A stretch of 64,000 nt of DNA from Prochlorococcus sp. AG-315-I14 (GTDB taxonomy: Bacteria; Cyanobacteriota; Cyanobacteriia; PCC-6307; Cyanobiaceae), in contig QBWF01000001.1 of NCBI GenBank assembly GCA_003283665.1, forward strand, positions 13,373 through 77,372. The letters run 5' to 3'. Within the stretch, counting starts at the first letter, position 1; each line of letters starts with the position of its first letter. A model generated the notes under the pieces. It saw only the letters and a program-made list of their open reading frames with translations. It searched no databases and was not told the origin of the DNA. Shown here in pieces: positions 1 to 9,562 of the stretch. The translations under genes and the position numbers were made by a program.

Positions 1-489
1 AAAGAAATTCTAACTATTCTACCAGAGAATTACAAGTTGAGAATTGATCCCAATGGTGGATGGGGCAAACAAGAAGCAAGCGAATGGATAAATGAACTAC
101 AAGATGAACCACGCCTGGAATGGATAGAACAACCTCTAGCAGCCCAAGACATTAAAGGGTTATTATCTTTAGCTAACCAGGTTCCCATCGCACTAGATGA
201 ATCTTTAGTTGAATTTCCATATTTACGTAAAACCTGGAAAAGTTGGCAAATTCGTCGCCCTGCCTTAGACGGTGACCCTCGCTTGCTTTTACAAGAATTA
301 GATCAAGGCGGTAGTCATATAGTAATAAGCACAGCATTTGAAACTGGAATAGGACGAAGGTGGATTAATTATCTTGCGGCAAAACAAGCACAAGGAAAAA
401 CCCCCTGTGCTCCTGGCCTTGCTCCTGGATGGTGTCCCAACAGTCAACTATTCAACAACAATCCAAAATCAGTTTGGGCAGCAGCATGA
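1..489 (+). CDS. menC: o-succinylbenzoate synthase, 3' part
   Basis: This is the C-terminal part of an enolase-superfamily enzyme; the reading frame is open from base 1, so the start lies outside the window. MenC dehydrates SHCHC to o-succinylbenzoate in phylloquinone synthesis, which serves photosystem I. The visible 162 residues carry the metal-binding acids expected of the fold: an R-I-D-P-N motif near visible residue 14, E-Q-P near 43 and L-D-E-S near 65, then the C-terminal T-A-F-E-T-G-I-G segment. Its TGA overlaps the ATG of menE (ATGA), so the two are probably translationally coupled. The neighbour menE supports MenC over other muconate-lactonizing-like members. Confidence 0.85.
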   Translation, partial: KEILTILPENYKLRIDPNGGWGKQEASEWINELQDEPRLEWIEQPLAAQDIKGLLSLANQVPIALDESLVEFPYLRKTWKSWQIRRPALDGDPRLLLQELDQGGSHIVISTAFETGIGRRWINYLAAKQAQGKTPCAPGLAPGWCPNSQLFNNNPKSVWAAA

Positions 490-1721
490 CTAAATTTTCC
501 GTTATAAAATGCGACCTTCAAAAGAAAAATGACTGTACTAAAAAAATATTAAAAGCTTTTGAAAAAAAAATCTGGGTAGAGTTATTACATTCCAAAGGCA
601 GTGAAGCAAGTTTTCCTTCATCTTCTTTGCCTACAGGATCAGGAATTATCATCTCCAGTAGCGGAAGCATTGGAGGCCCTCATTATTGTTTGCAACCCAT
701 CGAAAATTTGAATCAATCTGCACTTGCTAGCGGAAACTGGTTAAAGGAACAAGGAATCAATCCAAAAGAATGCTTAATCTTGAATTCATTACCTTTACAT
801 CATGTAAGTGGCTTCATGCCTTGGTGGCGACATCTCACTTGGGATGCTAAACATCACTGGATTTCTCCTTCTTTAATGAATCAACCTTTTCAGCTAGAAA
901 GATATAGCAGACAATTAACAAAGAATAGTAGCCAATCTATAATCACATCACTAGTTCCAACACAATTAAAATCCCTAATCAATGATCCTTATGGATTAAA
1001 ATGGCTACAATCTTTATCTCTAATTTGGGTTGGAGGTTCATCTATTCCCGCAGATATAGTTGAGAAAGCAAGAAATCAATCTATCAACTTAGCCCCCTGC
1101 TACGGAGCAACAGAGACAGCCGCAATGGTTACAGCACTGAGTCCACAAGACTTTCTATCTGGCAATAATAGCGTTGGCTCTCCACTGGAAGACATAGAAA
1201 TCAGCATCAATCAAAGTAATTTACTTAAGATCAAAACCAGTAGGCTTGCTATTTCCAAATGGAAAAATAATCAATTTGAATCAATCACTGACTCAAAAGG
1301 ATGGTGGGAAGCAGGCGATTTAGGAGAATATTTAAATATCAAAAACAAGCAATCACTTAGGATTCTTGGAAGAAGAGATTCTGCTATTAACTCAGGAGGA
1401 GAGACTGTCTTCCCTGAACAACTCCAACTTCAATTAATGGATGCAATCATAAAAAATAAAGTGCAAGTGAAAGAAGTATTTTTCTTGGGCACTGATGATG
1501 AAAAGTGGGGTCAAAGAATAGCTGCCCTCATTAGATTTAAAGACAATGAAACTAATAAGTTAGAAATTATCTCATTTATTAATCACCTTATTAGAGACTG
1601 GGAGCCAGCCAAAAAGCCTTCAAATTGGTATGACTGTCCAAAACTAACTAGAAATACAAACCAGAAATGGGAAATTGAAAAGTGGAGAGAATGGTTAATC
1701 TCAAGAGATCCTATTGGCTAA
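486..1721 (+). CDS. menE: o-succinylbenzoate--CoA ligase
   Basis: An AMP-forming acyl-CoA synthetase of 411 residues that activates o-succinylbenzoate to its CoA ester for phylloquinone synthesis. Adenylation motifs are visible in order: the phosphate loop S-S-S-G-S-I-G-G-P near residue 58, Y-G-A-T-E near 206, W-W-E-A-G-D-L-G near 275, and G-R-R-D-S-A-I-N-S-G-G-E near 295. It is somewhat shorter than typical bacterial MenE, as is usual in picocyanobacteria. I place the start at the ATG at 486, which overlaps the menC stop. An in-frame ATG at 429 would add 19 residues lying wholly inside menC and is less likely. Confidence 0.88.
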   Translation: MTKFSVIKCDLQKKNDCTKKILKAFEKKIWVELLHSKGSEASFPSSSLPTGSGIIISSSGSIGGPHYCLQPIENLNQSALASGNWLKEQGINPKECLILNSLPLHHVSGFMPWWRHLTWDAKHHWISPSLMNQPFQLERYSRQLTKNSSQSIITSLVPTQLKSLINDPYGLKWLQSLSLIWVGGSSIPADIVEKARNQSINLAPCYGATETAAMVTALSPQDFLSGNNSVGSPLEDIEISINQSNLLKIKTSRLAISKWKNNQFESITDSKGWWEAGDLGEYLNIKNKQSLRILGRRDSAINSGGETVFPEQLQLQLMDAIIKNKVQVKEVFFLGTDDEKWGQRIAALIRFKDNETNKLEIISFINHLIRDWEPAKKPSNWYDCPKLTRNTNQKWEIEKWREWLISRDPIG

Positions 1722-1759
1722 GCCTTATAAATAGAGAAAGAAAAAAATATCTATATTCA

Positions 1760-2221
1760 CTAATTCGCTTGAGAATTGGAAGTTGATTCCTTTAACCATA
1801 AACTTATCTCTTTAGAGAATGGACATCTCTTTCTAGAAATAGTATTGATAGATATATGTTTTATACTTGCGATGGCAATCTCTTGACTATTCTTCTTAAA
1901 TTTAAATCGCAAGATAAAAGAAAAGGCATTAACTTTTTCAGGATATAATTCTATATTAATAGAATCGCCAATATAAAAAGGTTCAAAATATTGAGCTTCA
2001 CAATGTACAATTGGTAATGATGTTTCAGGATGAATTGATTTAATATTAATAGAAGGAAAAACATCGCCTAAAGATATTCCGAACTGTTCTAGGCTTTCTT
2101 CCCAAGTTTCATGACACCATTTTAATAATTGAATAAAATGCATTACCCCAGCACCATCAGTCTCTCCAAAACGAACTGTGCGTTTAGAATATAACCAGTC
2201 TTTAGAGTTAATCTTATTCAA
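1760..2221 (-). CDS. menI: 1,4-dihydroxy-2-naphthoyl-CoA hydrolase (hot-dog thioesterase)
   Basis: A hot-dog-fold thioesterase of 153 residues of the 4-hydroxybenzoyl-CoA thioesterase type. The N-terminal V-R-F-G-E-T-D-G-A-G-V-M-H-F segment (about residues 16-29) holds the catalytic acid region, followed by the W-C-H-E-T-W-E helix. The cyanobacterial members of this group hydrolyse DHNA-CoA in phylloquinone synthesis, and the facing menC-menE genes support that reading. The start appears to be TTG at 2221, since an in-frame stop lies two codons upstream and no ATG occurs before residue 27. It lies six bases downstream of ndhH on the same strand and may be cotranscribed with it. Another acyl-CoA substrate cannot be excluded. 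Confidence 0.75.
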   Translation of the reverse strand: MNKINSKDWLYSKRTVRFGETDGAGVMHFIQLLKWCHETWEESLEQFGISLGDVFPSINIKSIHPETSLPIVHCEAQYFEPFYIGDSINIELYPEKVNAFSFILRFKFKKNSQEIAIASIKHISINTISRKRCPFSKEISLWLKESTSNSQAN

Positions 2222-2227
2222 AAATAA

Positions 2228-3412
2228 TTATCTATCAACTGAGCCCATGATTACATCTATAGAACCCAATATAGCCATTATGTCAGCAACTTTGGCGCCC
2301 TTAAGTATATGAGGAAGAATCTGCAAATTATTGGAATCAGCGGCCCTAATTTTAAATCTCCAGGGAGTTACATCATTATTACCTTGAATAAATACTCCTA
2401 TTTCTCCTTTACCTGATTCTAAACGCGTATAAAGTTCTCCGTTAGGAATTTTGAAAGTGGGAGCAACTTTTTTAGCTACATATTGGTAATCAAAACCAGA
2501 AAGAATACCTTTTTTGCCCTCAATTGTCCTTTTCGCTTCAAGATTTTCAGTTGGTCCTCCTGGAATCATCTCACAAGCTTGTTGCAAAATTTTCAATGAC
2601 TGTCTCATCTCCTCAATACGAACTCTATATCGTGCATAACAATCTCCTTCTTTCTCCCATGCCATGTCCCAGTCAAAATCGTCATAACACTCATAATGGT
2701 CTACCTTTCTTAAATCCCATGGTACTCCTGAAGCTCGAAGCATAGGACCTGACAGGCTCCAATTAATAGCTTGTTCTTTACCTATAGCTCCTAATCCTTC
2801 AATACGTCTACGGAAAATTGGATTGTTAGTGATTAGTTTCTCGTATTCATCAATTTTTGGTCCAAACCATTCACAAAAATCTTTACATTTTTCTAACCAC
2901 CCCCAAGGTAAATCACATGCAACGCCACCAATACGGAAATAATTGTTATTGATCAATCTTTGCCCAGTCGCCGCCTCCCATAAATCATAAATCATCTCCC
3001 TTTCTCTAAAAATATAAAAGAAAGGAGTCTGTGCACCTACATCCGCCAAAAAAGGTCCTAACCAAAGTAAATGATTTGCAATTCTATTGAGCTCAAGCAT
3101 TATGACCCTTATATAGCTAGCTCTCTTAGGAACTTTAATATTTGCCAATCGCTCAGGAGCATTGACAACAATTGCCTCATAAAACATACCAGCCGCATAA
3201 TCCATACGACTTACATACGGAACGAACATAACGTTTGTTCTATTCTCAGCAATTTTCTCCATTCCACGATGCAAATAACCAATCACTGGTTCACAATCAA
3301 CAACATCCTCACCATCAAGCGTTACGACTAATCGCAATACACCATGCATTGATGGATGATGGGGGCCAAAGTTCACCACCATTGGCTCCGTTCGCGTCTC
3401 AAGCTGCGTCAT
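2228..3412 (-). CDS. ndhH: NAD(P)H-quinone oxidoreductase subunit H
   Basis: The 49-kDa-type (NuoD-like) subunit of NDH-1, 394 residues, full length for cyanobacteria. It lies in the peripheral arm of the thylakoid complex and helps form the quinone pocket, serving cyclic electron flow and respiration. Diagnostic segments include [13 protein letters not shown] near residue 13, [13 protein letters not shown] near 41, and the C-terminal [18 protein letters not shown]. It starts on ATG. The gene is divergent from rsmH with about 43 bases between, which must hold both promoters. Confidence 0.97.
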   Translation of the reverse strand: MTQLETRTEPMVVNFGPHHPSMHGVLRLVVTLDGEDVVDCEPVIGYLHRGMEKIAENRTNVMFVPYVSRMDYAAGMFYEAIVVNAPERLANIKVPKRASYIRVIMLELNRIANHLLWLGPFLADVGAQTPFFYIFREREMIYDLWEAATGQRLINNNYFRIGGVACDLPWGWLEKCKDFCEWFGPKIDEYEKLITNNPIFRRRIEGLGAIGKEQAINWSLSGPMLRASGVPWDLRKVDHYECYDDFDWDMAWEKEGDCYARYRVRIEEMRQSLKILQQACEMIPGGPTENLEAKRTIEGKKGILSGFDYQYVAKKVAPTFKIPNGELYTRLESGKGEIGVFIQGNNDVTPWRFKIRAADSNNLQILPHILKGAKVADIMAILGSIDVIMGSVDR

Positions 3413-3455
3413 TGGGCCAAAATGAAAAGCAATGCTTCAATACTAGTTAAAACTT

Positions 3456-4361
3456 ATGAAAGAAGGACCTCATAGTACAGATTCCAACTTCAATCATTTC
3501 CCAATAATGGGGGAAGAAATACTTCAAGCGCTTAAGGATCTACCGAATGAATATACAAACACAGGATTGATAATTGACTCCACACTTGGGGGAGGTGGGC
3601 ATTCAGCGAAAATCTTAGAAAATTTCCCAGGGATAGAGATCATTGGACTAGATCAAGATCCAATAGCTAGAGAGGCAGCATCAAAGAAATTATTAAAGTT
3701 TGGTTCAAGAGTAACAATAATTCCTAAAAACTTTGCAGACTTCACACCTGAAAAACAAGTGATTTGCGTTTTAGCTGATTTAGGAGTTAGCAGTCCTCAA
3801 CTTGATGAACCTTCAAGAGGTTTTAGCTTTCGATTAGATGGTCCCATAGATATGCGCATGAATCCTCAAAAAGGTTTTAGCGCAGCTGACCTTATTTCTG
3901 AACTTTCTGAAAATGATTTAGCTGATTTAATATATAACTTTGGTGAAGAAAAACGTTCTCGAAGAATTGCAAAGAAAATTAAAAATGACTTATCAGAAAA
4001 TGGCTCTTACTCAGGTACAAAAGCATTATCTTATGCAATCGCAGGTTGTTTCCCTCCTAAGCAAAGGTATGGACGAATTCATCCAGCAACAAGAACTTTC
4101 CAGGCTTTAAGAATTGCAGTCAATAATGAGTTGGAGTCACTTGATATTTTACTTAAGAAAGCACCAGAATGGCTGTTAGAAAATGGATTATTTATTGTAA
4201 TAAGTTTTCATTCTCTAGAGGATAGGAGAGTTAAAACAGTTTTCAAATCTGATGATAGGTTAAAAAGAATTACAAAAAAACCTCTTAGATCAACAGCTCA
4301 AGAGATTGAACAAAACCCAAGAAGTAAAAGCGCTAAATTAAGAATTTCATCTAGGAGATGA
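3456..4361 (+). CDS. rsmH: 16S rRNA (cytosine-1402-N4)-methyltransferase
   Basis: RsmH (MraW), 301 residues, a SAM-dependent enzyme that N4-methylates C1402 in the P site of 16S rRNA. The SAM loop [10 protein letters not shown] appears near residue 43. Further family signatures are [11 protein letters not shown] near 109, [14 protein letters not shown] near 122, [15 protein letters not shown] near 210 and F-H-S-L-E-D-R near 252. It is not in a mra/mur cluster here. The gene is convergent with the downstream cysteine desulfurase, 16 bases apart. Confidence 0.96.
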   Translation: MKEGPHSTDSNFNHFPIMGEEILQALKDLPNEYTNTGLIIDSTLGGGGHSAKILENFPGIEIIGLDQDPIAREAASKKLLKFGSRVTIIPKNFADFTPEKQVICVLADLGVSSPQLDEPSRGFSFRLDGPIDMRMNPQKGFSAADLISELSENDLADLIYNFGEEKRSRRIAKKIKNDLSENGSYSGTKALSYAIAGCFPPKQRYGRIHPATRTFQALRIAVNNELESLDILLKKAPEWLLENGLFIVISFHSLEDRRVKTVFKSDDRLKRITKKPLRSTAQEIEQNPRSKSAKLRISSRR

Positions 4362-4377
4362 AGAGCTTAGATTTATA

Positions 4378-5526
4378 TTAAGTTCTAAGTTCAATTACTA
4401 TATTTTTAATTATTTCAATAGCTTTCTGAATATCTTCTTCAGAGGTTTCTCTCCCAATACTAATCCTTATAGATGCTTCTGCCTCTGGCTTGCTGAGACC
4501 AATGCCCTGAAGAACATGAGAAGGTTTACCACTACTACAAGCAGAGCCACTAGTACAAAAAATAAATCTTCTTAATTGACTATGTAACCTACTTCCATTT
4601 AAACCAGGAAAAGTAATATTTAGATTATGAGGTAATCGTAAATCTGGAGATCCATTTAGTATTAATCCAGAAATATTTGCTTGCAAACCATCAAATAGTA
4701 AATTTCTTAAATATAAAAGTCTTTTATTTCTGTTTTCTGAATCTTGTATTGTTAATTCTACAGCTTTGGCAAAGCCAACTATCAATGGCACAGGAAGAGT
4801 ACCAGATCTTAAACCTTTTTCCTGCCCACCTCCCCATTGCAATGGAGAGACAGGTAAGCCATCTCTAATAACTAATGCACCTATGCCTTTAGGTCCATAA
4901 ATCTTATGAGCAGTAAAACTCATAAAATCAAGATTATGTTTATCAGGTTCTAAATCTATGTATCCAAAAGCCTGAGCGGCATCTGTATGAAAAGCTATCC
5001 CTCTCTCTCTACAAAAAGAACCTATTTCAGAAATGGGTTGTAAAACTCCAATTTCATTATTAGCAGCCATCACGCTAACTAGAAATGTATCTTCTTCAAG
5101 AGAGTTGGAAATTTGATCAACATTAACCAAACCATGCTCATTAGGCTGTAATTCTGTTAAACGAAATCCCTCATATCGAAGATATCTAAGAGGGTCAAGT
5201 ACCGCCTGATGTTCAGTTGAAACGGTAATTATATGTCCAGTTTTTCCTAATAGTTTTGCTTTAGCTCTGGAATGTCCAATCAAAGCTAAATTATTGGCCT
5301 CTGTTGCTCCACTTGTGAAAATTAATCTTTCAGAATTTATTTTTAAATATGAGGCTATTTTTTCTCTAGCAACGCCAACAGCCGCAGAAGCAAAAAGACC
5401 TGATCTATTATTAAGATTGGATGGATTCCCCCAAAATTGATTCCAATAGGGAGCCATCTCCTTAACAACCTCTAAACTGCAAGGTGTTGAGGATTGATAA
5501 TCAAAAACCAGATGATTTTTATCCAT
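4378..5526 (-). CDS. cysteine desulfurase (NifS/IscS family)
   Basis: A PLP-dependent class V aminotransferase-fold enzyme of 382 residues that releases sulfur from cysteine for Fe-S clusters and thiolated tRNA. T-S-G-A-T-E-A-N-N lies near residue 70, the H-T-D-A-A-Q segment near 180, and the PLP lysine in F-T-A-H-K-I-Y-G-P-K near 208. The active-site cysteine loop is C-T-S-G-S-A-C-S-S-G near 325-334. The loop and length place it with NifS/IscS rather than SufS. It starts on ATG and is divergent from the response regulator at 5610. No iscU or suf genes are adjacent, so the acceptor cannot be inferred from context. Confidence 0.92.
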   Translation of the reverse strand: MDKNHLVFDYQSSTPCSLEVVKEMAPYWNQFWGNPSNLNNRSGLFASAAVGVAREKIASYLKINSERLIFTSGATEANNLALIGHSRAKAKLLGKTGHIITVSTEHQAVLDPLRYLRYEGFRLTELQPNEHGLVNVDQISNSLEEDTFLVSVMAANNEIGVLQPISEIGSFCRERGIAFHTDAAQAFGYIDLEPDKHNLDFMSFTAHKIYGPKGIGALVIRDGLPVSPLQWGGGQEKGLRSGTLPVPLIVGFAKAVELTIQDSENRNKRLLYLRNLLFDGLQANISGLILNGSPDLRLPHNLNITFPGLNGSRLHSQLRRFIFCTSGSACSSGKPSHVLQGIGLSKPEAEASIRISIGRETSEEDIQKAIEIIKNIVIELRT

Positions 5527-5550
5527 TAATTAAGTCATCTACCAAATAAT

Positions 5551-5579
5551 AGAGAGGAATAATCCTTAATATCCTCTCT
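5551..5579. promoter_or_regulatory. inverted repeat in divergent promoter region
   Basis: A perfect 8-bp inverted repeat (AGAGAGGA at 5551-5558 and TCCTCTCT at 5572-5579) with a 13-base spacer lies in the 83-base gap between the cysteine desulfurase and the response regulator starting at 5610. It could be an operator for either gene or a 5'-leader hairpin. Its function is inferred from position only. Confidence 0.4.
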
Positions 5580-5609
5580 CAAACTTTAAAAGTCTTATTT
5601 TTACTATTT

Positions 5610-6338
5610 ATGAGTGAACCAACCCCATTAAAACCAGAGGTTTTACAAACTCCTAGGCTGTTACTAGTAGATGATGAGCCTGGGCTAAGAACAGCTGTTA
5701 AAACTTATCTTGAAGATGAAGGATTTGAAGTAACCACAGCTGTCGATGGAGAGGAGGGATTCGAACAAGCTCAAAAAATGATACCTGACGTAATAATTAG
5801 TGACGTTATGATGCCTAGATGTGATGGGTATGGTCTTTTAAAAAAAATTAGAGAAGACGAACGCCTAGGAGGAACACCAGTAATATTTCTGACAGCTAAA
5901 GGTATGACCGTTGATAGAACCCAAGGATATCAAGCAGGTGTTGACGACTACATACCAAAACCTTTTGACCCAGATGAATTAGTAGCAAGAGTTAGAAATG
6001 TTGTTAAACGTCAAGAAAGATTATTAGTAGAAGCTGCAAGATTTGCAGACGCAGATGTTGGGCAAATGGCCAAACAAATCACAGAAATTAAATCAATGTT
6101 GACTCAAAGTGATCCGAAAACCTCTAGAAAAAATGACTTGATTCCAAATTTCACTCCTAGAGAAGCAAGTGTTTTGCAGTTAGTTGCAGAAGGATTAATG
6201 AATAAAGAAATCGCAAGGAAATTAGAAACTTCAATTAGAAATGTTGAAAAATATGTAAGTAGACTTTTCATTAAAACTGGTACTTCTAGTAGAACAGAAC
6301 TTGTTAGATATGCTTTAGAAAATCATCTGGTTACATAA
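5610..6338 (+). CDS. response regulator, NarL/LuxR family, Rre1 (Ycf29)-like
   Basis: A two-domain response regulator of 242 residues. The receiver domain (about 15-130) has the acidic pair D-D-E, the phospho-acceptor in V-I-I-S-D-V-M-M-P near residue 70, and the lysine in I-P-K-P-F near 117. A linker leads to a LuxR-type helix-turn-helix at about 175-240, with T-P-R-E-A-S-V-L-Q-L-V-A-E-G and N-V-E-K-Y-V-S-R-L-F. The N-terminal extension and this helix-turn-helix resemble cyanobacterial Rre1/Ycf29, the regulator linked to Hik34 and stress responses. That identity is from family recognition and not certain. A strong dyad lies just upstream. Confidence 0.8.
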   Translation: MSEPTPLKPEVLQTPRLLLVDDEPGLRTAVKTYLEDEGFEVTTAVDGEEGFEQAQKMIPDVIISDVMMPRCDGYGLLKKIREDERLGGTPVIFLTAKGMTVDRTQGYQAGVDDYIPKPFDPDELVARVRNVVKRQERLLVEAARFADADVGQMAKQITEIKSMLTQSDPKTSRKNDLIPNFTPREASVLQLVAEGLMNKEIARKLETSIRNVEKYVSRLFIKTGTSSRTELVRYALENHLVT

Positions 6339-6344
6339 AACTCT

Positions 6345-7046
6345 TTAAGACCTTGCAAACTCAATTAACTTGGAGAAATAAAATGGAGCTTGATTTAACT
6401 TACTTCTTACCACTCTGAAGCCAGATTTCTTAGCAGCTTCAATAATTCCTTTCTCTCGCAGCGTATATGCACGAGTTGTTTTACTTGGCCCAGGAAAGAA
6501 TTGCCCTATACGTTTTAATAATGCTAATAAAGGAGTATAGGGAGCAAAACTAACTATTACTCTCTCCTCAGATAATTTACAAAGATGATCAACCATCTCT
6601 TCAGCATCTTGTTGTTGGTAATGAATAAAAACATCTAGACATATAACTGTATTATAGGATCCATTTAAATTCTCTAGGTCAGAAACTCGGAAATTCAATT
6701 TATTTAAATCTAAACCTATCTCGTTAGCTCTTCTTTTAGTTTCAGTGACCATAGCATCAGAAATATCACTCAAATCAATAGATTTAGCACCTAATTTTGC
6801 TAATGGAAGACTCAAACTACCAACTCCACAGCCTGCATCACAAAAACTTTTCTCTTTGATTTTCCCATCCTCTTTTATCCATTTAAGGACATCATCTACT
6901 GTCTTTTGATGACCTATTCGAATATTTTTTTGTACTTTATTTACATCATCACTCTCACTATATATTCTATTCCATCTATCAAAGCCTGTTCCATTGAAAT
7001 AATTAACGACCTCTGTTTTTTCGTCCTTTTTAATTGGCGTTGCCAT
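6345..7046 (-). CDS. chlM: magnesium-protoporphyrin IX methyltransferase
   Basis: A class I SAM-dependent methyltransferase of 233 residues. ChlM methylates the 13-propionate of Mg-protoporphyrin IX, the step after Mg-chelatase in chlorophyll synthesis. The SAM loop D-A-G-C-G-V-G-S-L-S-L-P is near residue 68. The N-terminal Y-F-N-G-T-G-F-D-R-W-N-R-I-Y-S and the C-terminal F-Y-F-S-K-L-I-E-F are ChlM/BchM hallmarks. It starts on ATG. It is convergent with the response regulator before it, with only six bases between the stop codons. It is separated from nagA on the same strand by a 29-base gap. Confidence 0.94.
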   Translation of the reverse strand: MATPIKKDEKTEVVNYFNGTGFDRWNRIYSESDDVNKVQKNIRIGHQKTVDDVLKWIKEDGKIKEKSFCDAGCGVGSLSLPLAKLGAKSIDLSDISDAMVTETKRRANEIGLDLNKLNFRVSDLENLNGSYNTVICLDVFIHYQQQDAEEMVDHLCKLSEERVIVSFAPYTPLLALLKRIGQFFPGPSKTTRAYTLREKGIIEAAKKSGFRVVRSKLNQAPFYFSKLIEFARS

Positions 7047-7075
7047 TTACTCAGATAACTAGTATTTGTCTGATC

Positions 7076-8257
7076 TTACGCAGCTACCTGCCAAGACAAC
7101 TCATGATTGAAAGAATTCATTTCCCAACGAAGTAAAGATTCTATATTTTTACCAATCAATAAACATTGAGTGGAAATTTGCTTCTGGCCCAAAACTATAC
7201 GAGGAGCAATAGTTGCCATCCAAATAGCAGCAGAAGGATCATTAATCCATTTAGAAGTTTGTTTGCATGCCTCTAATAAAGGCAAAGTTGATCCAGCAAT
7301 AGTTTTATTAGATAGCATGCATAAACCTTTTTCTACAGTTACTACCCTTTTATCCCATTTAAAAAATCCATCACCCAGTCCATAAGGGGATATCGCATCA
7401 CTAACTAAAACCAATTGCTTTGGTGCAATTTTTTGTATCAAAGCAACCATATTTGGATGAACATGAACACCATCTGCTATCAATCCCATAAACACATCAT
7501 TACGGCTGATAGCAGCACCAATTGGTCCAATAGCTCTATGGTGAAGGCCTTTCATAGCATTAAAGGTATGTGTAATCATACTCACCCCATCTTCAAAAGC
7601 CTTTAAAGCTAAGTCAAAGTCAGCACCTGAATGTCCTAGAGAAACAACAATATTTAATTCTCTAAGACGAGAAATCAACTCCGAAGAAGCTTGCAACTCC
7701 GGGGCTAAAGTCATTAGTGCTATATCCTTTTTAAATTCATTGATTCTTTGATTTAAAGCCGACAAACTTGGATTACATATACTATTTAAATCATGTGACC
7801 CAGAATATAATTTAGATAAAAATGGACCCTCCATATGCGCTCCAAGAAGTCGACAACGAGTTAAAGAAGTATATTTCCGTGCTTCATCTAAAACATGCAT
7901 TCCTAATTGAAATGCTTCTAAAGGACAACTAACAAAGGTTGGGCAAATACCTTCAACTCCATCTATCCAAAGTTGATCAAGCAATTGAAGTAATTTAGGA
8001 ATTTGATTAAAGGTCAAATCTGTAAAGGAAATGCCTAAACCTCCATTAATTTGAAGATCAATAGCACGAGGACTAATCCAATTCCCTCCCCAATCTTCAG
8101 TAAAGCTTGATTCATCTAAAGAACTTCTATCAATTGAAGTAATAATTCCATTATCATCAACAATCATCGAGCACAAATTATTTTCCCCTGGTATATATTC
8201 TGGCTGAGGTAATTTTATATTGTTAATCTTTCTCATATGTTCAAATAAAAAATTCAT
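7076..8257 (-). CDS. nagA: N-acetylglucosamine-6-phosphate deacetylase
   Basis: An amidohydrolase of 393 residues that deacetylates GlcNAc-6-phosphate, feeding amino sugars into central or cell-wall metabolism. Visible motifs include L-Q-I-N-G-G near residue 67, the metal-site glutamate in H-M-E-G-P-F near 140, S-L-G-H-S-G-A near 205, H-T-F-N-A-M near 229, and the catalytic aspartate in V-S-D-A-I-S-P-Y-G near 284. The ATG at 8257 is taken as the start; a second in-frame ATG seven codons on is possible. Together with the NagZ-like glycosidase at 56.3-57.9 kb it suggests peptidoglycan amino-sugar recycling. Confidence 0.9.
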   Translation of the reverse strand: MNFLFEHMRKINNIKLPQPEYIPGENNLCSMIVDDNGIITSIDRSSLDESSFTEDWGGNWISPRAIDLQINGGLGISFTDLTFNQIPKLLQLLDQLWIDGVEGICPTFVSCPLEAFQLGMHVLDEARKYTSLTRCRLLGAHMEGPFLSKLYSGSHDLNSICNPSLSALNQRINEFKKDIALMTLAPELQASSELISRLRELNIVVSLGHSGADFDLALKAFEDGVSMITHTFNAMKGLHHRAIGPIGAAISRNDVFMGLIADGVHVHPNMVALIQKIAPKQLVLVSDAISPYGLGDGFFKWDKRVVTVEKGLCMLSNKTIAGSTLPLLEACKQTSKWINDPSAAIWMATIAPRIVLGQKQISTQCLLIGKNIESLLRWEMNSFNHELSWQVAA

Positions 8258-8342
8258 TAATGCAGAATTTAGTAATAATTGGCATTATTAATAGTGAAAT
8301 TTATGTAGATTGAAATTGTCTCTAATAGAAACTAAGAGATTA

Positions 8343-8852
8343 ATGAAAGTAGCAGTAGCAATGGGTAGTGATTCAGATCTTAAAACACTGCAACCAGGGA
8401 TAAAAATTTTAGATCAATTTGAAATCACTTCAGAAGTCAGGATTTTGTCTGCTCACAGAACTCCTATTGAGATGATGAATTTTGCTCAAAATGCAGAATC
8501 AAATGGTTTCAAAGTAATTATTGCAGGGGCTGGCGGAGCTGCTCATCTTCCTGGCATGATTGCAGCGCTTACCACTCTACCTGTGATAGGAGTCCCTGTA
8601 AGAAGCAAAGCTCTATCAGGAGTTGATTCAATGCATTCAATTTTGCAAATGCCAGCTGGTATTCCTGTCGCAACAGTTGCTATTGAAGGAGGACTAAATG
8701 CAGGACTTCTAGCTATACAAATCTTGGCAATTAATGATTCAAATCTAAACGAAAAGCTTCTTGAGTATAGAGCCGGACTTCATGACTTAGTTGTAAATAA
8801 AGACAAAATCCTAAAAGAAATTGGTACTGAGACTTACTTAGAAAGAATGTAA
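8343..8852 (+). CDS. purE: 5-(carboxyamino)imidazole ribonucleotide mutase
   Basis: Class I PurE, 169 residues, converting N5-CAIR to CAIR in purine synthesis. Motifs are V-A-M-G-S-D-S-D at the N terminus, S-A-H-R-T-P near residue 42, A-G-A-G-G-A-A-H-L-P-G near 71 and G-V-P-V near 94. I choose the ATG at 8343 because it puts the M-K-V-A-V-A-M-G-S-D start where the family expects it. An in-frame TTG at 8310 would add 11 residues. It is divergent from nagA. purK is not in the window. Confidence 0.94.
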   Translation: MKVAVAMGSDSDLKTLQPGIKILDQFEITSEVRILSAHRTPIEMMNFAQNAESNGFKVIIAGAGGAAHLPGMIAALTTLPVIGVPVRSKALSGVDSMHSILQMPAGIPVATVAIEGGLNAGLLAIQILAINDSNLNEKLLEYRAGLHDLVVNKDKILKEIGTETYLERM

Positions 8853-8873
8853 TTAAAAACCACCATTTTTGCA

Positions 8874-9512
8874 TTATGAAATACTTGAGATTATATTCTT
8901 ATCAATTAAAAAGTTAATAACAACATCAACACTTTCATCAATATCCATAACTCCAGTATCTATTTGCAACTCAGGTGATTGAGGCTTTTCATAAGGACTT
9001 GAGATTCCAGTGAAGTCTTTAATATCACCTTTCCTGGCCTTTTTATATAGTCCTTTAGTATCTCGCTTTTCACAAATAGTAAGATCAGCCGCGCAATAAA
9101 TTTCTATAAAGTCCTGATCCTCAACTAAAGACCTAGCATTCTCCCTATCAATTCGAAATGGAGATACAAATGCAGTTAAAACAATTATTCCAGAATCAAG
9201 AAAAAGTTTAGAGACCTCTCCAATTCTCCTAATATTCTCTTCTCTATCATGATCGGAAAAGCCAAGATCCTTGCATAAACCATGCCTGATATTATCCCCA
9301 TCTAAAACATAAGTTGAATAACCATTTTCAAACAAAGCAACATTGACTGCATTCGCTAATGTACTTTTCCCCGATCCAGATAAACCTGTGAACCAAAGTA
9401 TGACGCTCTGGTGTCCCCTTTGTTGAGACCTAGCTTCACGATCAACGGAGGATTCATGCCAAACTAGATTTTTGGCTTTAAGCGAGGGTTTTTCCAAACG
9501 ATTCTCTTCCAT
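8874..9512 (-). CDS. cysC: adenylylsulfate kinase (APS kinase)
   Basis: APS kinase, 212 residues, phosphorylating adenylylsulfate to PAPS for sulfate assimilation. The P-loop G-L-S-G-S-G-K-S-T is near residue 44, D-G-D-N-I-R-H-G-L near 71, and F-S-D-H-D-R-E-E-N-I-R-R-I-G-E near 85. The K-A-R-K-G-D-I-K-D-F-T-G segment near 158 is also typical. The N-terminal N-L-V-W-H-E-S-S-V is the usual family opening. It starts on ATG and faces purE convergently. No sulfurylase or PAPS reductase is in this window. Confidence 0.94.
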   Translation of the reverse strand: MEENRLEKPSLKAKNLVWHESSVDREARSQQRGHQSVILWFTGLSGSGKSTLANAVNVALFENGYSTYVLDGDNIRHGLCKDLGFSDHDREENIRRIGEVSKLFLDSGIIVLTAFVSPFRIDRENARSLVEDQDFIEIYCAADLTICEKRDTKGLYKKARKGDIKDFTGISSPYEKPQSPELQIDTGVMDIDESVDVVINFLIDKNIISSIS

Positions 9513-9562
9513 GTAAACAATCTGTTTTGTCTATTCTCCATGTTGATGGACAAAATTTATAT

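Noticed and set aside
429..485. Upstream ATG start for menE
   Set aside because: It lies inside menC, and the added residues are not like the family; the ATGA overlap at 486 is the natural start.
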